64,000 bases of DNA, taken from the NCBI RefSeq assembly GCF_011758655.1, contig NZ_JAAMPA010000002.1, forward strand, positions 186,001 to 250,000, read 5' to 3'. Below, piece by piece: positions 15,013-23,311 of this stretch (the stretch's first letter is position 1; every line of letters begins with the position of its first letter). This stretch comes from Modestobacter marinus (GTDB taxonomy: Bacteria > Actinomycetota > Actinomycetes > Mycobacteriales > Geodermatophilaceae). The notes under the pieces are model-generated. The model ran no database searches and was not told where the DNA came from. It saw nothing but the letters and a program-made list of their open reading frames with translations. The position numbers and the translations under genes were made by a program.

Positions 15013-16053
15013 GTGAACGTCCCCCTGTGGATCTGGCTGGCCGTGCTGGCGGTCATCCTCGTCATGCTCGCCGTCGACCTGTTCGCCCACCGGCACGCGC
15101 ACGTGATCGGCGTGCGGGAGGCCGCCGCCTGGTCGGCCGTCTGGGTCGCGCTCGGCGTCGCGTTCGGCGCCGTCGTCTGGTGGCAGGCCGGCAGCGAGTT
15201 CGGCCAGCAGTACTTCGCCGGCTACCTGATCGAGAAGTCCCTCGCCGTGGACAACGTGTTCGTCTGGGCGATCGTGCTGTCGTACTTCGCCGTGCCGCGG
15301 GAGTACCAGCACCGGGTCCTGTTCCTCGGCGTCGTGGGGGCGCTGGTGTTCCGCGGGGCGTTCATCGCCGCCGGCTCGGTGCTCATCGCCAGCTTCAGCT
15401 GGGTGCTGTACCTGTTCGCGGCGTTCCTGCTGGTCACCGGCGTGAAGATGGCCCGGCAGCGCAACGAGCACCTGGACCCCGAGCGGTCGCGGGCACTGCG
15501 TGCCTTCCGCCGGTTCGTGCCGATGACCGACGCCTACCACGGCCAGCGCCTCCTGGTCCGGATCGGCGGGCGCCTGGTCGCCACGCCCCTGCTCGCCGTG
15601 CTGGTGGTCATCGAGGTCACCGACGTCGTGTTCGCCGTCGACTCGATCCCGGCGATCTTCGCGGTCACCGACGAGCCGTTCCTGGTGTTCACCGCCAACG
15701 CCTTCGCCGTCCTGGGACTGCGCGCGATGTACTTCCTGCTCGCCGACCTGATGCACCGCTTCGTGTACCTGAAGACGGGCCTGGCGCTGGTGCTGATCTG
15801 GGTCGGGGTGAAGATGATGCTGAAGGTCGACCTGTTCTACATCCCGACGACGATCTCGCTGGCCGTCGTGGCCACGATCATCGGGGTGTCGGTGGTGGCG
15901 AGCCTGCGGGCGACCCGCGGCCAGGGCCGGGCGCCGGTGACCGGCGGAGCCGCGGCGCCCTTCCGGGTCGCCTCGGCCGAGGAGACGGCGGCGCTGGAGC
16001 CGACCTGGCGGCGGCGGGCCGGGACGACGGAGGAGGTGCACGTCGGGCGATGA
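15013..16053 (+). CDS. terC: TerC-family membrane protein, probable Mn2+ exporter
   Basis: A 346-residue integral membrane protein with eight or nine hydrophobic segments. The two signature acidic motifs of the family are EKSLAVDNVFV (about residue 75) and EVTDVVFAVDSIPA (about residue 200), which line the proposed metal path. The last 45 residues are hydrophilic and cytoplasmic. Although named for tellurite resistance, riboswitch-controlled TerC/Alx proteins export manganese, and the yybP-ykoY leader directly upstream supports that role here. GTG at 15013 has GGGAGG six bases before it. It overlaps the following small regulator gene by four bases. Confidence 0.92.
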   Translation: MNVPLWIWLAVLAVILVMLAVDLFAHRHAHVIGVREAAAWSAVWVALGVAFGAVVWWQAGSEFGQQYFAGYLIEKSLAVDNVFVWAIVLSYFAVPREYQHRVLFLGVVGALVFRGAFIAAGSVLIASFSWVLYLFAAFLLVTGVKMARQRNEHLDPERSRALRAFRRFVPMTDAYHGQRLLVRIGGRLVATPLLAVLVVIEVTDVVFAVDSIPAIFAVTDEPFLVFTANAFAVLGLRAMYFLLADLMHRFVYLKTGLALVLIWVGVKMMLKVDLFYIPTTISLAVVATIIGVSVVASLRATRGQGRAPVTGGAAAPFRVASAEETAALEPTWRRRAGTTEEVHVGR

Positions 16054-16346
16054 CCGGTGAGCGGCGGTGGACGTTCCTGACCAACCACGGGCACGTCCTG
16101 CTGGCCGTCGCCGGCGCCCCCGACCTGCGGGTCGCGGAGATCGCCGCGCAGGTGGGCATCACGCCCCGCGCTGCGCTGGCGATCCTCCGCGACCTGGAGG
16201 ACACCGGGTACGTGCGGCGGACGCGGGTCGGCCGGCGCACCCACTACACCGTGCAGCCGCACCAGCCGTTCCGGCACCCCGCCGCGGCGGCGCACGAGGT
16301 GGACGAGCTGCTGGCCATCCTCGGGAGCCCATCGCCGCCGGGCTGA
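16050..16346 (+). CDS. Small winged-helix transcriptional regulator
   Basis: A 98-residue protein starting at the ATG that overlaps the terC stop (ATGA). It has a compact winged helix: LRVAEIAAQVGITPRAALAI as the helix-turn-helix (about residues 25-45), then LEDTGYVRRTRVGRRTHYTV as recognition helix end and wing. It resembles ArsR/MarR-type one-domain regulators. No metal-binding cysteines are present. Its coupling to terC suggests a part in metal or stress control, but targets are unknown. It lies hidden inside a longer spurious frame, so it is easy to miss. Confidence 0.78.
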   Translation: MTGERRWTFLTNHGHVLLAVAGAPDLRVAEIAAQVGITPRAALAILRDLEDTGYVRRTRVGRRTHYTVQPHQPFRHPAAAAHEVDELLAILGSPSPPG

Positions 16347-16449
16347 CACCGGACGGCCGAGGCACGTCCACCGGGGCCGATGACGGCTCACGGGAAGCGC
16401 ATGGGAATCGCTCAGCAGCTCACCAGATCCGCATAGCACGCTCACTGAC

Positions 16450-17478
16450 ATGAGAACAAGCCGCCCCCAGCGCATGATCGTCGCCGGAGTCCTCGCCTCC
16501 CTGCTGTTCGGGACGGCGGCCTGCGGTGCCAGCACGGAGTCCACCGCGAGCGCCGCGGCGACGTCCTCCGTCTCGGCCGCGGCGACCGGCACGACCGACG
16601 CCGCCAGCACCGCCACGGACAGCACCACCACGAGCCCGACCCTGGAGAGCCTGGTGGCGGAGGTGGCGGGCCAGTTCCAGCAGTTCGCCTACACCGATCC
16701 CGAGACCGGGACGACGATGTCCTACAACCTGTACCTGCCCGAGGACTACGACCCCTCGCAGACCTACCCCCTGGTCACCTACATCGCCGACTCCAGCCAG
16801 GTGGGCGACGACGCGACGATCCCGCTGTCGCAGTACGGGGCGCTGATCTGGGCGAGTGCCGAGGAGCAGGCGAAGCAGCAGAGCATCGTGCTGGTGCCCG
16901 CCTATCCGGAGACGATCCTGGACGACCACGGCAGCTACACGACCACGGAGTACGTGGAGATGACCGCCCGGCTGATCGAGTCGGTGACCAGTGAGTACAG
17001 CGTGGACGCCGACCGCGTGTACGGGACCGGTCAGTCGATGGGCGCCATGACGACCATGCTGCTGGCCGCGGAGCACCCGGACCTGTTCGCCGCCGAGCTG
17101 ATCGTCTCCGGGCAGTGGGACGTGAGCGCGCTGGCGAACCTGGCGGGGGAGGACTTCGTCTACACCGCCGCCGCCGGGGACGAGAACGCCTCCGGTGGTC
17201 AGGTCGACGTCGAGGCGATGCTGGACGCGGCCGGCGTCGACTACAGCGCCGCCACCGAGTGGGACGCGACCTGGTCGGCCGAGGAGCTGGATGCGGCGGC
17301 CACCGAACTGCTCGCCGAGGGCAACAGCATCAACTTCGCCACCTTCGCCGAGGGCACCGTCCTGGAGGCGAACAGCTCGGCCGCCGGCGCGATGAACAGC
17401 GAGCACATGGCCTCCTTCCAGCCCGCCTACGAGATCGAGGCCCTGCGCGACTGGCTGCTCGCGCAGACCGCCGGCTGA
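16450..17478 (+). CDS. Secreted lipoprotein esterase/peptidase-like hydrolase
   Basis: A 342-residue exported protein. The N-terminus is a lipoprotein signal (MRTSRPQRMIVAGVLASLLF..., then GTAAC with Cys about 25; the -3 residue is Thr, so the lipobox is slightly off). A Ser/Thr/Ala-rich spacer follows (about 26-62). The catalytic domain shows YNLYLPEDYDPSQTYPLV and the nucleophile elbow GTGQSMGAM, as in feruloyl-esterase, PHB-depolymerase and phospholipase-like hydrolases. A C-terminal His (NSEHMASF) may complete the triad. The enzyme would sit on the outer face of the membrane. Substrate unknown. Monocistronic, ended by a strong hairpin. Confidence 0.8.
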   Translation: MRTSRPQRMIVAGVLASLLFGTAACGASTESTASAAATSSVSAAATGTTDAASTATDSTTTSPTLESLVAEVAGQFQQFAYTDPETGTTMSYNLYLPEDYDPSQTYPLVTYIADSSQVGDDATIPLSQYGALIWASAEEQAKQQSIVLVPAYPETILDDHGSYTTTEYVEMTARLIESVTSEYSVDADRVYGTGQSMGAMTTMLLAAEHPDLFAAELIVSGQWDVSALANLAGEDFVYTAAAGDENASGGQVDVEAMLDAAGVDYSAATEWDATWSAEELDAAATELLAEGNSINFATFAEGTVLEANSSAAGAMNSEHMASFQPAYEIEALRDWLLAQTAG

Positions 17479-17495
17479 CGCAGACCGCCGGCTGA
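17462..17495 (+). repeat. 17-bp tandem duplication across a stop codon
   Basis: CGCAGACCGCCGGCTGA occurs twice head to tail (17462-17478 and 17479-17495), followed by CGCAG. The unit includes the last codons and stop of the lipoprotein gene, so the stop codon is present twice. Confidence 0.92.
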
Positions 17496-17499
17496 CGCA

Positions 17500-17525
17500 G
17501 GGCGCCCGGCACCGTCCGGGCGCCC
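17500..17525. terminator. Bidirectional hairpin terminator
   Basis: GGGCGCCCGG (17500-17509) pairs perfectly with CCGGGCGCCC (17516-17525) around a six-base loop, exactly between the convergent lipoprotein and ECF41 sigma genes. Confidence 0.75.
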
Positions 17526-18395
17526 TCACCGGCGCAGCTCGACCACCTCGTCGAGCCGGCCGAGCTTCTCCGGGTTGCGGACGGCGTACATGCGGGCGAT
17601 CCGGCCGTCCTCGACGACGAAGGTGACCGCGGTGTCGAACTCGCCGCCCGGGTCGATCCGGGCGGCGACCGCGCCGTTGACCAGCGGTGTGGTGATCGGC
17701 ACCCCGGGCGCGACCTCCGCGAACCGGGACAGCGCCGCGGCCACCCGCTCCCGGCCCGCGAACGGGCGCCGGGCAGCGGGCGCCAGGCCTCCGCCGTCCG
17801 CGACCACCACGACGTCGGGCGCCAGCACGTCCAGCAGGGCCGCCACGTCACCGCCGGCGAGGGCGGCGAGGAACCGGTCGACGACCTGCTGCTGCTCCGG
17901 CCGGCTCACCGCCATCCGGGGACGGCGGGCGGCCACGTGCTGGCGGGCGCGGTGCGCGATCTGCCGGACCGCGGCGCTCGACCTGCCCACCGCCCCGGCG
18001 ATCTCGTCGTAGGGCACGTCGAACACCTCGTGCAGCACGAGGACCGCACGTTCGATCGGCCCGAGGGTCTCCAGCACGGTCAGCATCGCCAGCGAGACGC
18101 TCTCCGCCAGCTCGACGTCCTCGGCGACGTCCGGGCTGGTCAGCAGTGGCTCGGGCAGCCACTCGCCGACGTAGTCCTCGCGGCGGCGGGCCAGGGTTCG
18201 CAGCCGGTTGAGCGCCTGCCGGGTGGTGATGCGGACCAGGTAGGCCCGCGGGTCGCGCACCACCGCCCGATCGACCTCGGCCCACCGCAGCCACGTCTCC
18301 TGCACGACGTCGTCGGCGTCGGCGGCCGAGCCGAGCAGCTCGTAGGCGACGGTGAACAGCAGGCTGCGGTGGGCCACGAAGGGGTCGTCGGTCAT
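17526..18395 (-). CDS. sigJ: ECF41-type sigma factor with SnoaL-like C-terminal domain
   Basis: A 289-residue sigma factor of the group ECF41 (SigJ-like). Region 2 (LLGSAADADDVVQETWLRW) and region 4 (DVPYDEIAGAVGRSSAAVRQ) are followed by a fused NTF2/SnoaL domain of about 110 residues that replaces an anti-sigma factor. Three ECF41 marks are visible: WLPEP in the linker, DGGG in the C-terminal domain and NPEKL near the end. The ATG at 18395 overlaps the stop of the partner decarboxylase gene. ECF41 factors are activated or held back by their own C-terminal domain and transcribe mainly their linked gene. Confidence 0.92.
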   Translation of the reverse strand: MTDDPFVAHRSLLFTVAYELLGSAADADDVVQETWLRWAEVDRAVVRDPRAYLVRITTRQALNRLRTLARRREDYVGEWLPEPLLTSPDVAEDVELAESVSLAMLTVLETLGPIERAVLVLHEVFDVPYDEIAGAVGRSSAAVRQIAHRARQHVAARRPRMAVSRPEQQQVVDRFLAALAGGDVAALLDVLAPDVVVVADGGGLAPAARRPFAGRERVAAALSRFAEVAPGVPITTPLVNGAVAARIDPGGEFDTAVTFVVEDGRIARMYAVRNPEKLGRLDEVVELRR

Positions 18396-18985
18396 GCCGC
18401 GGCGAGGCCCGTCCCCGACGGGGTCGCCAGCGGCGGCAGGCCGCAGGACGCCGCGAACTCCGCCGACCGGACGCCGAGCGCGACGTTGGTCCGCGCCGAG
18501 AGGTTCATCGCGCCGATCCTGGCAGTCAGCTCGACCAGTGCGGGCGCGCCGAGGTCGGCGAGCAGGGCGGCCGACAGCTCGTCGGTCACCGCCGGTGGGG
18601 TCTGGCTCATCGCCTCGGCGTACTCCATGACCCGGCGCTCCAGCGGGGTGAAGGCGTCGGACTCCCGCCATCGCGGCACCTCGCGCGCCTTGGCCTCGTC
18701 GAGCCCGCGGTCGTGCGACAGGAAGTGGTGGAGGTCCAGGCAGAAGCTGCAGCCGACGGCGCCGGCCGCGGCCATGGCGGCGAAGGTCGCGAGGTCGCGG
18801 TCCAGCCGGTTCCAGCGCTCGGACTTCCGGCCCAGCCCCATCAGGGCCTTGAACACGGGCGGGTGCTGCCACATCACCCCGACCGGCTCCGGGACCTCGC
18901 CGAACATCCGTCGGGTCATCGCCTTCACCAGGCCGCCGTACACGCCGGTGACCTCGACCGCGGGAACGCGGGTGCTGCTCGCCAT
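18392..18985 (-). CDS. Carboxymuconolactone decarboxylase / AhpD-like protein
   Basis: A 197-residue protein of the CMD/AhpD fold. The redox motif is GCSFCLDLHHF (C-x2-C-x3-H), the proton-relay pair of AhpD-like peroxidases, so it probably acts as a disulfide-dependent peroxidase or related oxidoreductase. GGAGGAG precedes the ATG at 18985. The gene is co-transcribed with the ECF41 sigma factor, overlapping it by four bases. Members of this family are one of the three enzyme types typically linked to ECF41 factors. A matching ECF41 promoter lies upstream. Confidence 0.9.
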   Translation of the reverse strand: MASSTRVPAVEVTGVYGGLVKAMTRRMFGEVPEPVGVMWQHPPVFKALMGLGRKSERWNRLDRDLATFAAMAAAGAVGCSFCLDLHHFLSHDRGLDEAKAREVPRWRESDAFTPLERRVMEYAEAMSQTPPAVTDELSAALLADLGAPALVELTARIGAMNLSARTNVALGVRSAEFAASCGLPPLATPSGTGLAAA

Positions 18986-19019
18986 GTCTCCTCCAGGGTG
19001 TGTGGTGGGTCGACATGGA

Positions 19020-19046
19020 GACACCGGCCGCGCCCCGGGTGTGACA
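19020..19046 (-). promoter_or_regulatory. ECF41-type promoter
   Basis: On the minus strand TGTCACA (19046-19040), a 16-base spacer and TGTC (19023-19020) match the ECF41 consensus TGTCACA-N16-CGTC with one mismatch. It lies 35 bases before the decarboxylase start, implying autoregulation of the pair. Confidence 0.7.
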
Positions 19047-19071
19047 GCGTCGGTCTCGTGACCTACGGCGG

Positions 19072-19719
19072 TCAGTCCCCGCGCGGTCGCTGCGCGCGCG
19101 GCGTCCGGGGCATCGGTGCGTTCCACCCGAACCGGACGCCGAGCATCCGGACGGTGAAGCAGAGGGCCGCGGCGCCGACGGCCGTGGCCGGGCCGTACGC
19201 GTCGAGCCGGAGTGCCACCACGGTGGCCGCGGCCCCCAGCAGCGCCGGGATGGCGTAGAGGCCGCTGCGGAACACCGACGGGACCTGCCCGATCAGGACG
19301 TCGCGCAGCGTGCCGCCACCCACACCGGTGAGCGCACCGAGGAGCACCGCCTGCACCGGGCCGAGCCCCAGGGCGAGTGCCTTGGCGGCGCCGGTGACCG
19401 CGAACAGGCTCAGTCCGGCGGCGTCGAGCACCGTGATCGGGGTGTTCAGCCGGTCCAGTCCCGGCCCGAAGACGAAGGCCACCAGCCCGCCGACGGCGGC
19501 CACGGCCAGGTAGCGCCAGTCGCTGAAGGTCGCCGGCGGCAGGCTGCCGAGCAGGACGTCCCGGATGATCCCGCCGCCGAGCGCCGTGGTCATCCCGAGC
19601 GTGACCACGCCGACGATGTCCAGCCGGGTCACCCGCAGCGCGGTCAGCGCACCGTTCAGGGCGAAGGCGAACGTCCCGACCAGGTCGAGGGTGAGCAACA
19701 GCGTCGCCTCGGTGCTCAC
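19072..19719 (-). CDS. TRIC-family cation channel protein (UPF0126)
   Basis: A 215-residue membrane protein with seven hydrophobic segments in two homologous halves. Each half has the glycine-rich kink motif of the prokaryotic TRIC family: GGGIIRDVLLG (about residue 48) and GGGTLRDVLIG (about residue 134). TRIC channels form trimers that pass K+ or other monovalent cations. The C-terminal 20 residues are basic. It starts with ATG at 19719 and is divergent from the AraC/VOC pair; nothing links it to a pathway. Confidence 0.88.
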   Translation of the reverse strand: MSTEATLLLTLDLVGTFAFALNGALTALRVTRLDIVGVVTLGMTTALGGGIIRDVLLGSLPPATFSDWRYLAVAAVGGLVAFVFGPGLDRLNTPITVLDAAGLSLFAVTGAAKALALGLGPVQAVLLGALTGVGGGTLRDVLIGQVPSVFRSGLYAIPALLGAAATVVALRLDAYGPATAVGAAALCFTVRMLGVRFGWNAPMPRTPRAQRPRGD

Positions 19720-19823
19720 CGGCCGGTTCTACCAACCCGCGCCCGACCCGCTGCGGCGGGGCCACCGCGGCGCCGTGCGCCGGGAGGCTCCTGCGGTCCC
19801 GGAACGTCCCTACGATCCCGGTC

Positions 19824-20288
19824 ATGGCCGGCGGACCCGTCTCCCAGCAGCGTCTGGCGGACCTGGCGCTGCTGCGCCGGGTCCGGGACCGGATCGACCG
19901 CGAGTACGCCCAGCCGCTGGACGTCGAGGCGCTCGCGCGCGGCGTGCACGTGTCGGCCGGGCACCTGAGCCGGGAGTTCAAGCGGGCGTACGGGGAGTCG
20001 CCCTACGCCTACCTGATGACCCGGCGGATCGAACGGGCGATGACCCTGCTGCGGCGGGGCGACCTGAGCGTGACCGAGGTCTGCTTCGCCGTCGGCTGCG
20101 GGTCGCTGGGCACGTTCAGCACCCGGTTCACCGAGCTGGTCGGGATGCCACCGAGCGTCTACCGCGAGCGGGCCGCCCGGGGGAGCGCCGGGATCCCGCC
20201 GTGCCTGGCGAAACAGGCGACCAGACCGGTCAGGAATCGAGAAGCCCGGGCGCCGGTGCTGGCCCTAGCGTCGACGCCATGGACCTGA
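19824..20288 (+). CDS. AraC-family regulator (DNA-binding domain only)
   Basis: A 154-residue protein made almost only of the AraC DNA-binding domain (residues about 15-115): two helix-turn-helix units, ALARGVHVSAGHLSREFKRA and VTEVCFAVGCGSLGTFSTRF, the second followed by the TELVGMPPSVYR consensus. It lacks a ligand-binding domain. The last ten bases overlap the start of the next gene, a VOC protein, so they are coupled. AraC + VOC pairs are common in actinobacteria, and the regulator presumably controls its partner. Confidence 0.87.
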   Translation: MAGGPVSQQRLADLALLRRVRDRIDREYAQPLDVEALARGVHVSAGHLSREFKRAYGESPYAYLMTRRIERAMTLLRRGDLSVTEVCFAVGCGSLGTFSTRFTELVGMPPSVYRERAARGSAGIPPCLAKQATRPVRNREARAPVLALASTPWT

Positions 20289-20689
20289 CCATCCACCACA
20301 CCTTCCTGCCGCACACCGACCCGGAGGCCTCGCTGGCCTTCTACCGCGACGTCCTGGGCTTCGAGGTCCGCAACGACGTCGGCTACGAGGACATGCGCTG
20401 GATCACCGTCGGTCCGGCCGGCCAGCCGCAGACCACCATCGTGCTGCACCCGCCGGCCGCCGACCCGACCCTCACCGACCAGGAGCGCAGCACCGTCCTG
20501 GAGCTGATCGCCAAGGGCAGCTTCGCCGCGCTCACCCTGGCCACCGACGACCTCGACGGCACCTTCGGCACCATCGCGGCCAGCGGCGCCGAGGTGCTCC
20601 AGGAGCCGACGGACCAGGACTACGGCGTGCGCGACTGCGCGTTCCGCGACCCGACGGGGAACCTGATCCGGATCAACCAGCGGGCCTGA
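20279..20689 (+). CDS. VOC (glyoxalase/bleomycin-resistance) family protein
   Basis: A 136-residue protein with the paired beta-alpha-beta-beta-beta modules of the vicinal-oxygen-chelate fold: HTDPEASLAFYRDVLGFEV at the front and DYGVRDCAFRDPTGNLIRI at the end. Candidate metal ligands are the His in IHHTF and a Glu near the second module. Activity could be a lyase, dioxygenase or binding protein; length does not separate these. ATG at 20279 lies inside the AraC gene (10-base overlap). The start is supported by the family's usual N-terminus. Confidence 0.85.
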   Translation: MDLTIHHTFLPHTDPEASLAFYRDVLGFEVRNDVGYEDMRWITVGPAGQPQTTIVLHPPAADPTLTDQERSTVLELIAKGSFAALTLATDDLDGTFGTIAASGAEVLQEPTDQDYGVRDCAFRDPTGNLIRINQRA

Positions 20690-20843
20690 CCCGTCGTGGG
20701 AGTGCCGGTCGCCCACGGCCCCGGCGCCGGGCCGGCGTCCGGCCGGTCCCCGGTGCCGGGGGCGGCGCCGCCGCCGTGGGACCCCCGGTTCGAGGGAGTC
20801 GGTCCTTGGTGCGGCGGGGGACGGCGGGCACACTCCCGACGTG

Positions 20844-22418
20844 ATGGACGACGGCCAGGCGACGAACGGACCCGACCCCGACCCCGGCGTCGGGTCCGCC
20901 ACCCCCCGCGGCGGGAGCGCCGGACCGTCCGAGCAGGTCGTGCCCCTGTTGATCCCCGGGGAGACCTGCTGGCGGATCGAGCGGGCCGCCCGTTTCGCCG
21001 TCTTCGTCGACGCGGCCGAGTACTTCGCCACGCTCAAGCGGGCCGTGCTGCGCGCCGAGCGGCGGGTGCTGTTCATCGGCTGGGACTTCGACCCGCGGAT
21101 CCGGCTGGACCCGCTGGCCGGGGGCCGGCCCAAGGACGACCGGCTCGGGGCCGTGCTCGAGCGGGCGGTGGAGCAGAAGCCGGAGCTGGAGATCGGCGTC
21201 CTCCAGTGGGACCTGGGCATGCTGCGCGCCCTCGGCCGGGGCCTGCAGCCGATCGTGCTGCTGGACCGGCGCACCCCCGACCGGCTCACCCTGGCCATCG
21301 ACACCCACCACCCGGTCGGCGGCGCGCACCACCAGAAGATCGTCGTGGTCGACGACTGCCTGGCCTTCACCGGCGGCATCGACGTCACCGCCGACCGCTG
21401 GGACACCCCCGACCACGCCGACAGCAACCCGCACCGCCGGTCGCCGGCCGCCGGACGTGCGGAGGGCCGGCCCGCCGGACCGTGGCACGACGCGACCAGC
21501 ATGCTGACCGGTCCCGCCGCGCGTGCCGTCGCCGAGCTCGCCCGCACGCGCTGGGAGAGCGGCACCGGGCAGCGGCTCGAGCCGCTGCCGGAGGGACGGG
21601 ACTGCTGGCCCGAGGAGGTCCAGCCGCTGCTCTCCGACGTCGACGTCGCGATCGCCCGCACCCGGCCGGAGCACGACGGCGTGGAGCTGGTCCACGAGAT
21701 CGAGCTGCTCTGGCTCGCCGGCATCGCCGGGGCCCGCCGGTCGATCTACGTGGAGAGCCAGTACTTCGCCAACCACCGGATCGCCGAGGCGATCGCCGAA
21801 CGGCTGCGGGAGCCCGACGGCCCCGACGTCGTCGTGGTGAACCCGGAGACCGCCGACGGCTGGCTCTCGGAGAAGGCGATGGGCACCGCGCGCGCCCGGG
21901 CGCTGCGGATGGTGCGCGAGGCCGACGTGCACGACCGGTTCCGGCTCTACTTCCCGGTCACCGAGCAGCGCGCGCCCATCTACGTGCACGCCAAGGTGGC
22001 CGTCATCGACGACCGCCTGCTCCGCCTGGGTTCGGCCAACCTGAACAACCGGTCGATGGGCCTGGACACCGAGTGCGACCTGGCGATCGAGGCGGTGCCG
22101 GGCGAGCCGGGCGCCGACCGGGTGGCCGGGACCATCGTCGCCTTCCGGGACCGGCTGCTCGCCGAGCACCTGGGGTGCACCCCGGAGGAGGTCGGCGCGG
22201 CGATCGCCGACTCCGACTCGCTGGTGCAGGCCATCGAGCGGCTGCGCCGGCCGACCGGACGCTCGCTGGAGCTGTTCGAGCCCCCGGAGCTCGGCCCGGT
22301 CGAGCAGGTGCTCGCCGAGACCGAGGTGCTGGACCGGGAGAAGACGCCGGACCGGTGGCGCCGGGTCGAGCGGTTCTTCGCCCGCAGCCGGCAGCCACGG
22401 AGGCGGACGCCGGCCTGA
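20844..22418 (+). CDS. Phospholipase D-family protein
   Basis: A 524-residue enzyme with two HKD half-sites: HHQKIVVVDDCLAFTGGID (about residue 165) and HAKVAVIDDRLLRLGSANLN (about residue 383). It cuts or transfers phosphodiester bonds of phospholipids and can act as a cardiolipin-synthase-like transferase. The first 40 residues are low in complexity, and no signal peptide or membrane helix is present, so it is probably cytosolic or peripheral. ATG at 20844 directly follows a GTG at 20841 that is an equal candidate. It stands alone and ends at a strong hairpin. Confidence 0.9.
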   Translation: MDDGQATNGPDPDPGVGSATPRGGSAGPSEQVVPLLIPGETCWRIERAARFAVFVDAAEYFATLKRAVLRAERRVLFIGWDFDPRIRLDPLAGGRPKDDRLGAVLERAVEQKPELEIGVLQWDLGMLRALGRGLQPIVLLDRRTPDRLTLAIDTHHPVGGAHHQKIVVVDDCLAFTGGIDVTADRWDTPDHADSNPHRRSPAAGRAEGRPAGPWHDATSMLTGPAARAVAELARTRWESGTGQRLEPLPEGRDCWPEEVQPLLSDVDVAIARTRPEHDGVELVHEIELLWLAGIAGARRSIYVESQYFANHRIAEAIAERLREPDGPDVVVVNPETADGWLSEKAMGTARARALRMVREADVHDRFRLYFPVTEQRAPIYVHAKVAVIDDRLLRLGSANLNNRSMGLDTECDLAIEAVPGEPGADRVAGTIVAFRDRLLAEHLGCTPEEVGAAIADSDSLVQAIERLRRPTGRSLELFEPPELGPVEQVLAETEVLDREKTPDRWRRVERFFARSRQPRRRTPA

Positions 22419-22428
22419 CCCGACGGTC

Positions 22429-22461
22429 GCCGGGCCCGCCCGGGCGCCGGGCGGGCCCGGC
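22429..22461. terminator. Bidirectional hairpin terminator
   Basis: Two perfectly complementary 15-base arms (22429-22443 and 22447-22461) with a three-base loop stand between the convergent phospholipase and nitroreductase genes. Confidence 0.8.
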
Positions 22462-22485
22462 ACCGGTCGACCCGGGGCGGGTGCC

Positions 22486-23091
22486 TCAGGCCGCCGGTTC
22501 CTCGGCCGGTCCCGTCGGCAGGGGCAGGAGCAGGGCGTCCAGCGGCAGCCGCTCGCGCGGCGCCTGCTCCCGGGCCGCCAGCGCCTCGGGGAGCTCGGCC
22601 TGCCCGTCGTGCCGGCCGACGGCCAGGACGACGAGCGGCACCACCGCGGCCGGCAGGTCGAGCAGGGCGGCCACCCGGTCGCGGTCGAAGCCGCCGAGCT
22701 GGTGCAGCGCGAGGCCCTCGTGCTGGGCCTGCACGCTGAGGTGGGCGACCGCCTGGCCGGTGTCGTAGGCGGCCCACGGCCGCGGGGCGCCGTCCGGGCC
22801 GGTGGTCTGCGCCGCGACGACGACGAGCGCGGAGGCCGCGTGCGCCCACAGCTGGTTGCCCGCCGCCAGGGTGTCCCGGACGGCGGTGAACGCGTCCGTG
22901 CCGCGGCGGGCCACGGCGAACCGCCAGGGCTGGGTGTTGCTCGCGCTCGGCGCCCAGCGGGCCGCCTCGAGCAGCGCGGTCAGCTGCGCGTCGGGCAGCT
23001 CGTGCACCGCGTCCAGGCCGCGGGGGCTCCAGCGCTCGGCCAGGAGCGGGTGCAGGGGGACGGTGGTGACGGCGGTCTTGCGGACGGTCAT
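22486..23091 (-). CDS. Nitroreductase-family FMN protein
   Basis: A 201-residue flavoprotein of the nitroreductase/NfnB group. The FMN-binding segment ERWSPRGLDAVHELPDAQLT...EAARWAPSASNTQPWRF is at residues 19-60, and the second FMN contact is in the AYDTGQAVAHLSVQA region. It would reduce nitro groups, quinones or other electrophiles with NAD(P)H in the cytosol. ATG at 23091 is chosen for its match to the family N-terminus; no strong ribosome site is seen, and a further in-frame ATG lies upstream. Divergent from galM. Confidence 0.87.
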   Translation of the reverse strand: MTVRKTAVTTVPLHPLLAERWSPRGLDAVHELPDAQLTALLEAARWAPSASNTQPWRFAVARRGTDAFTAVRDTLAAGNQLWAHAASALVVVAAQTTGPDGAPRPWAAYDTGQAVAHLSVQAQHEGLALHQLGGFDRDRVAALLDLPAAVVPLVVLAVGRHDGQAELPEALAAREQAPRERLPLDALLLPLPTGPAEEPAA

Positions 23092-23311
23092 GCCGGTGCA
23101 AGCGTGCCGCGGACACGGGGGCATTTCGTGCGACCGGTCACGTCGGCCGGCCGGGGCCGCCGGGGCGTGCGTCCGGAGCCGGTGTGGCGTCCCCGGTCGG
23201 TGACCGGGTGGTGCCGCTGCGGGTAGTACCGTCCGCCGGGGTCCCCGGCGGCAGCTCCGCCCGGGCCACCGGGTCCGCCCGGTGCGCACACCACGGACAC
23301 ACGGAGTCGCC

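Noticed and set aside
15013..16053. Tellurite resistance as the role of TerC
   Set aside because: No other ter genes are present, and the manganese riboswitch leader points to metal export.
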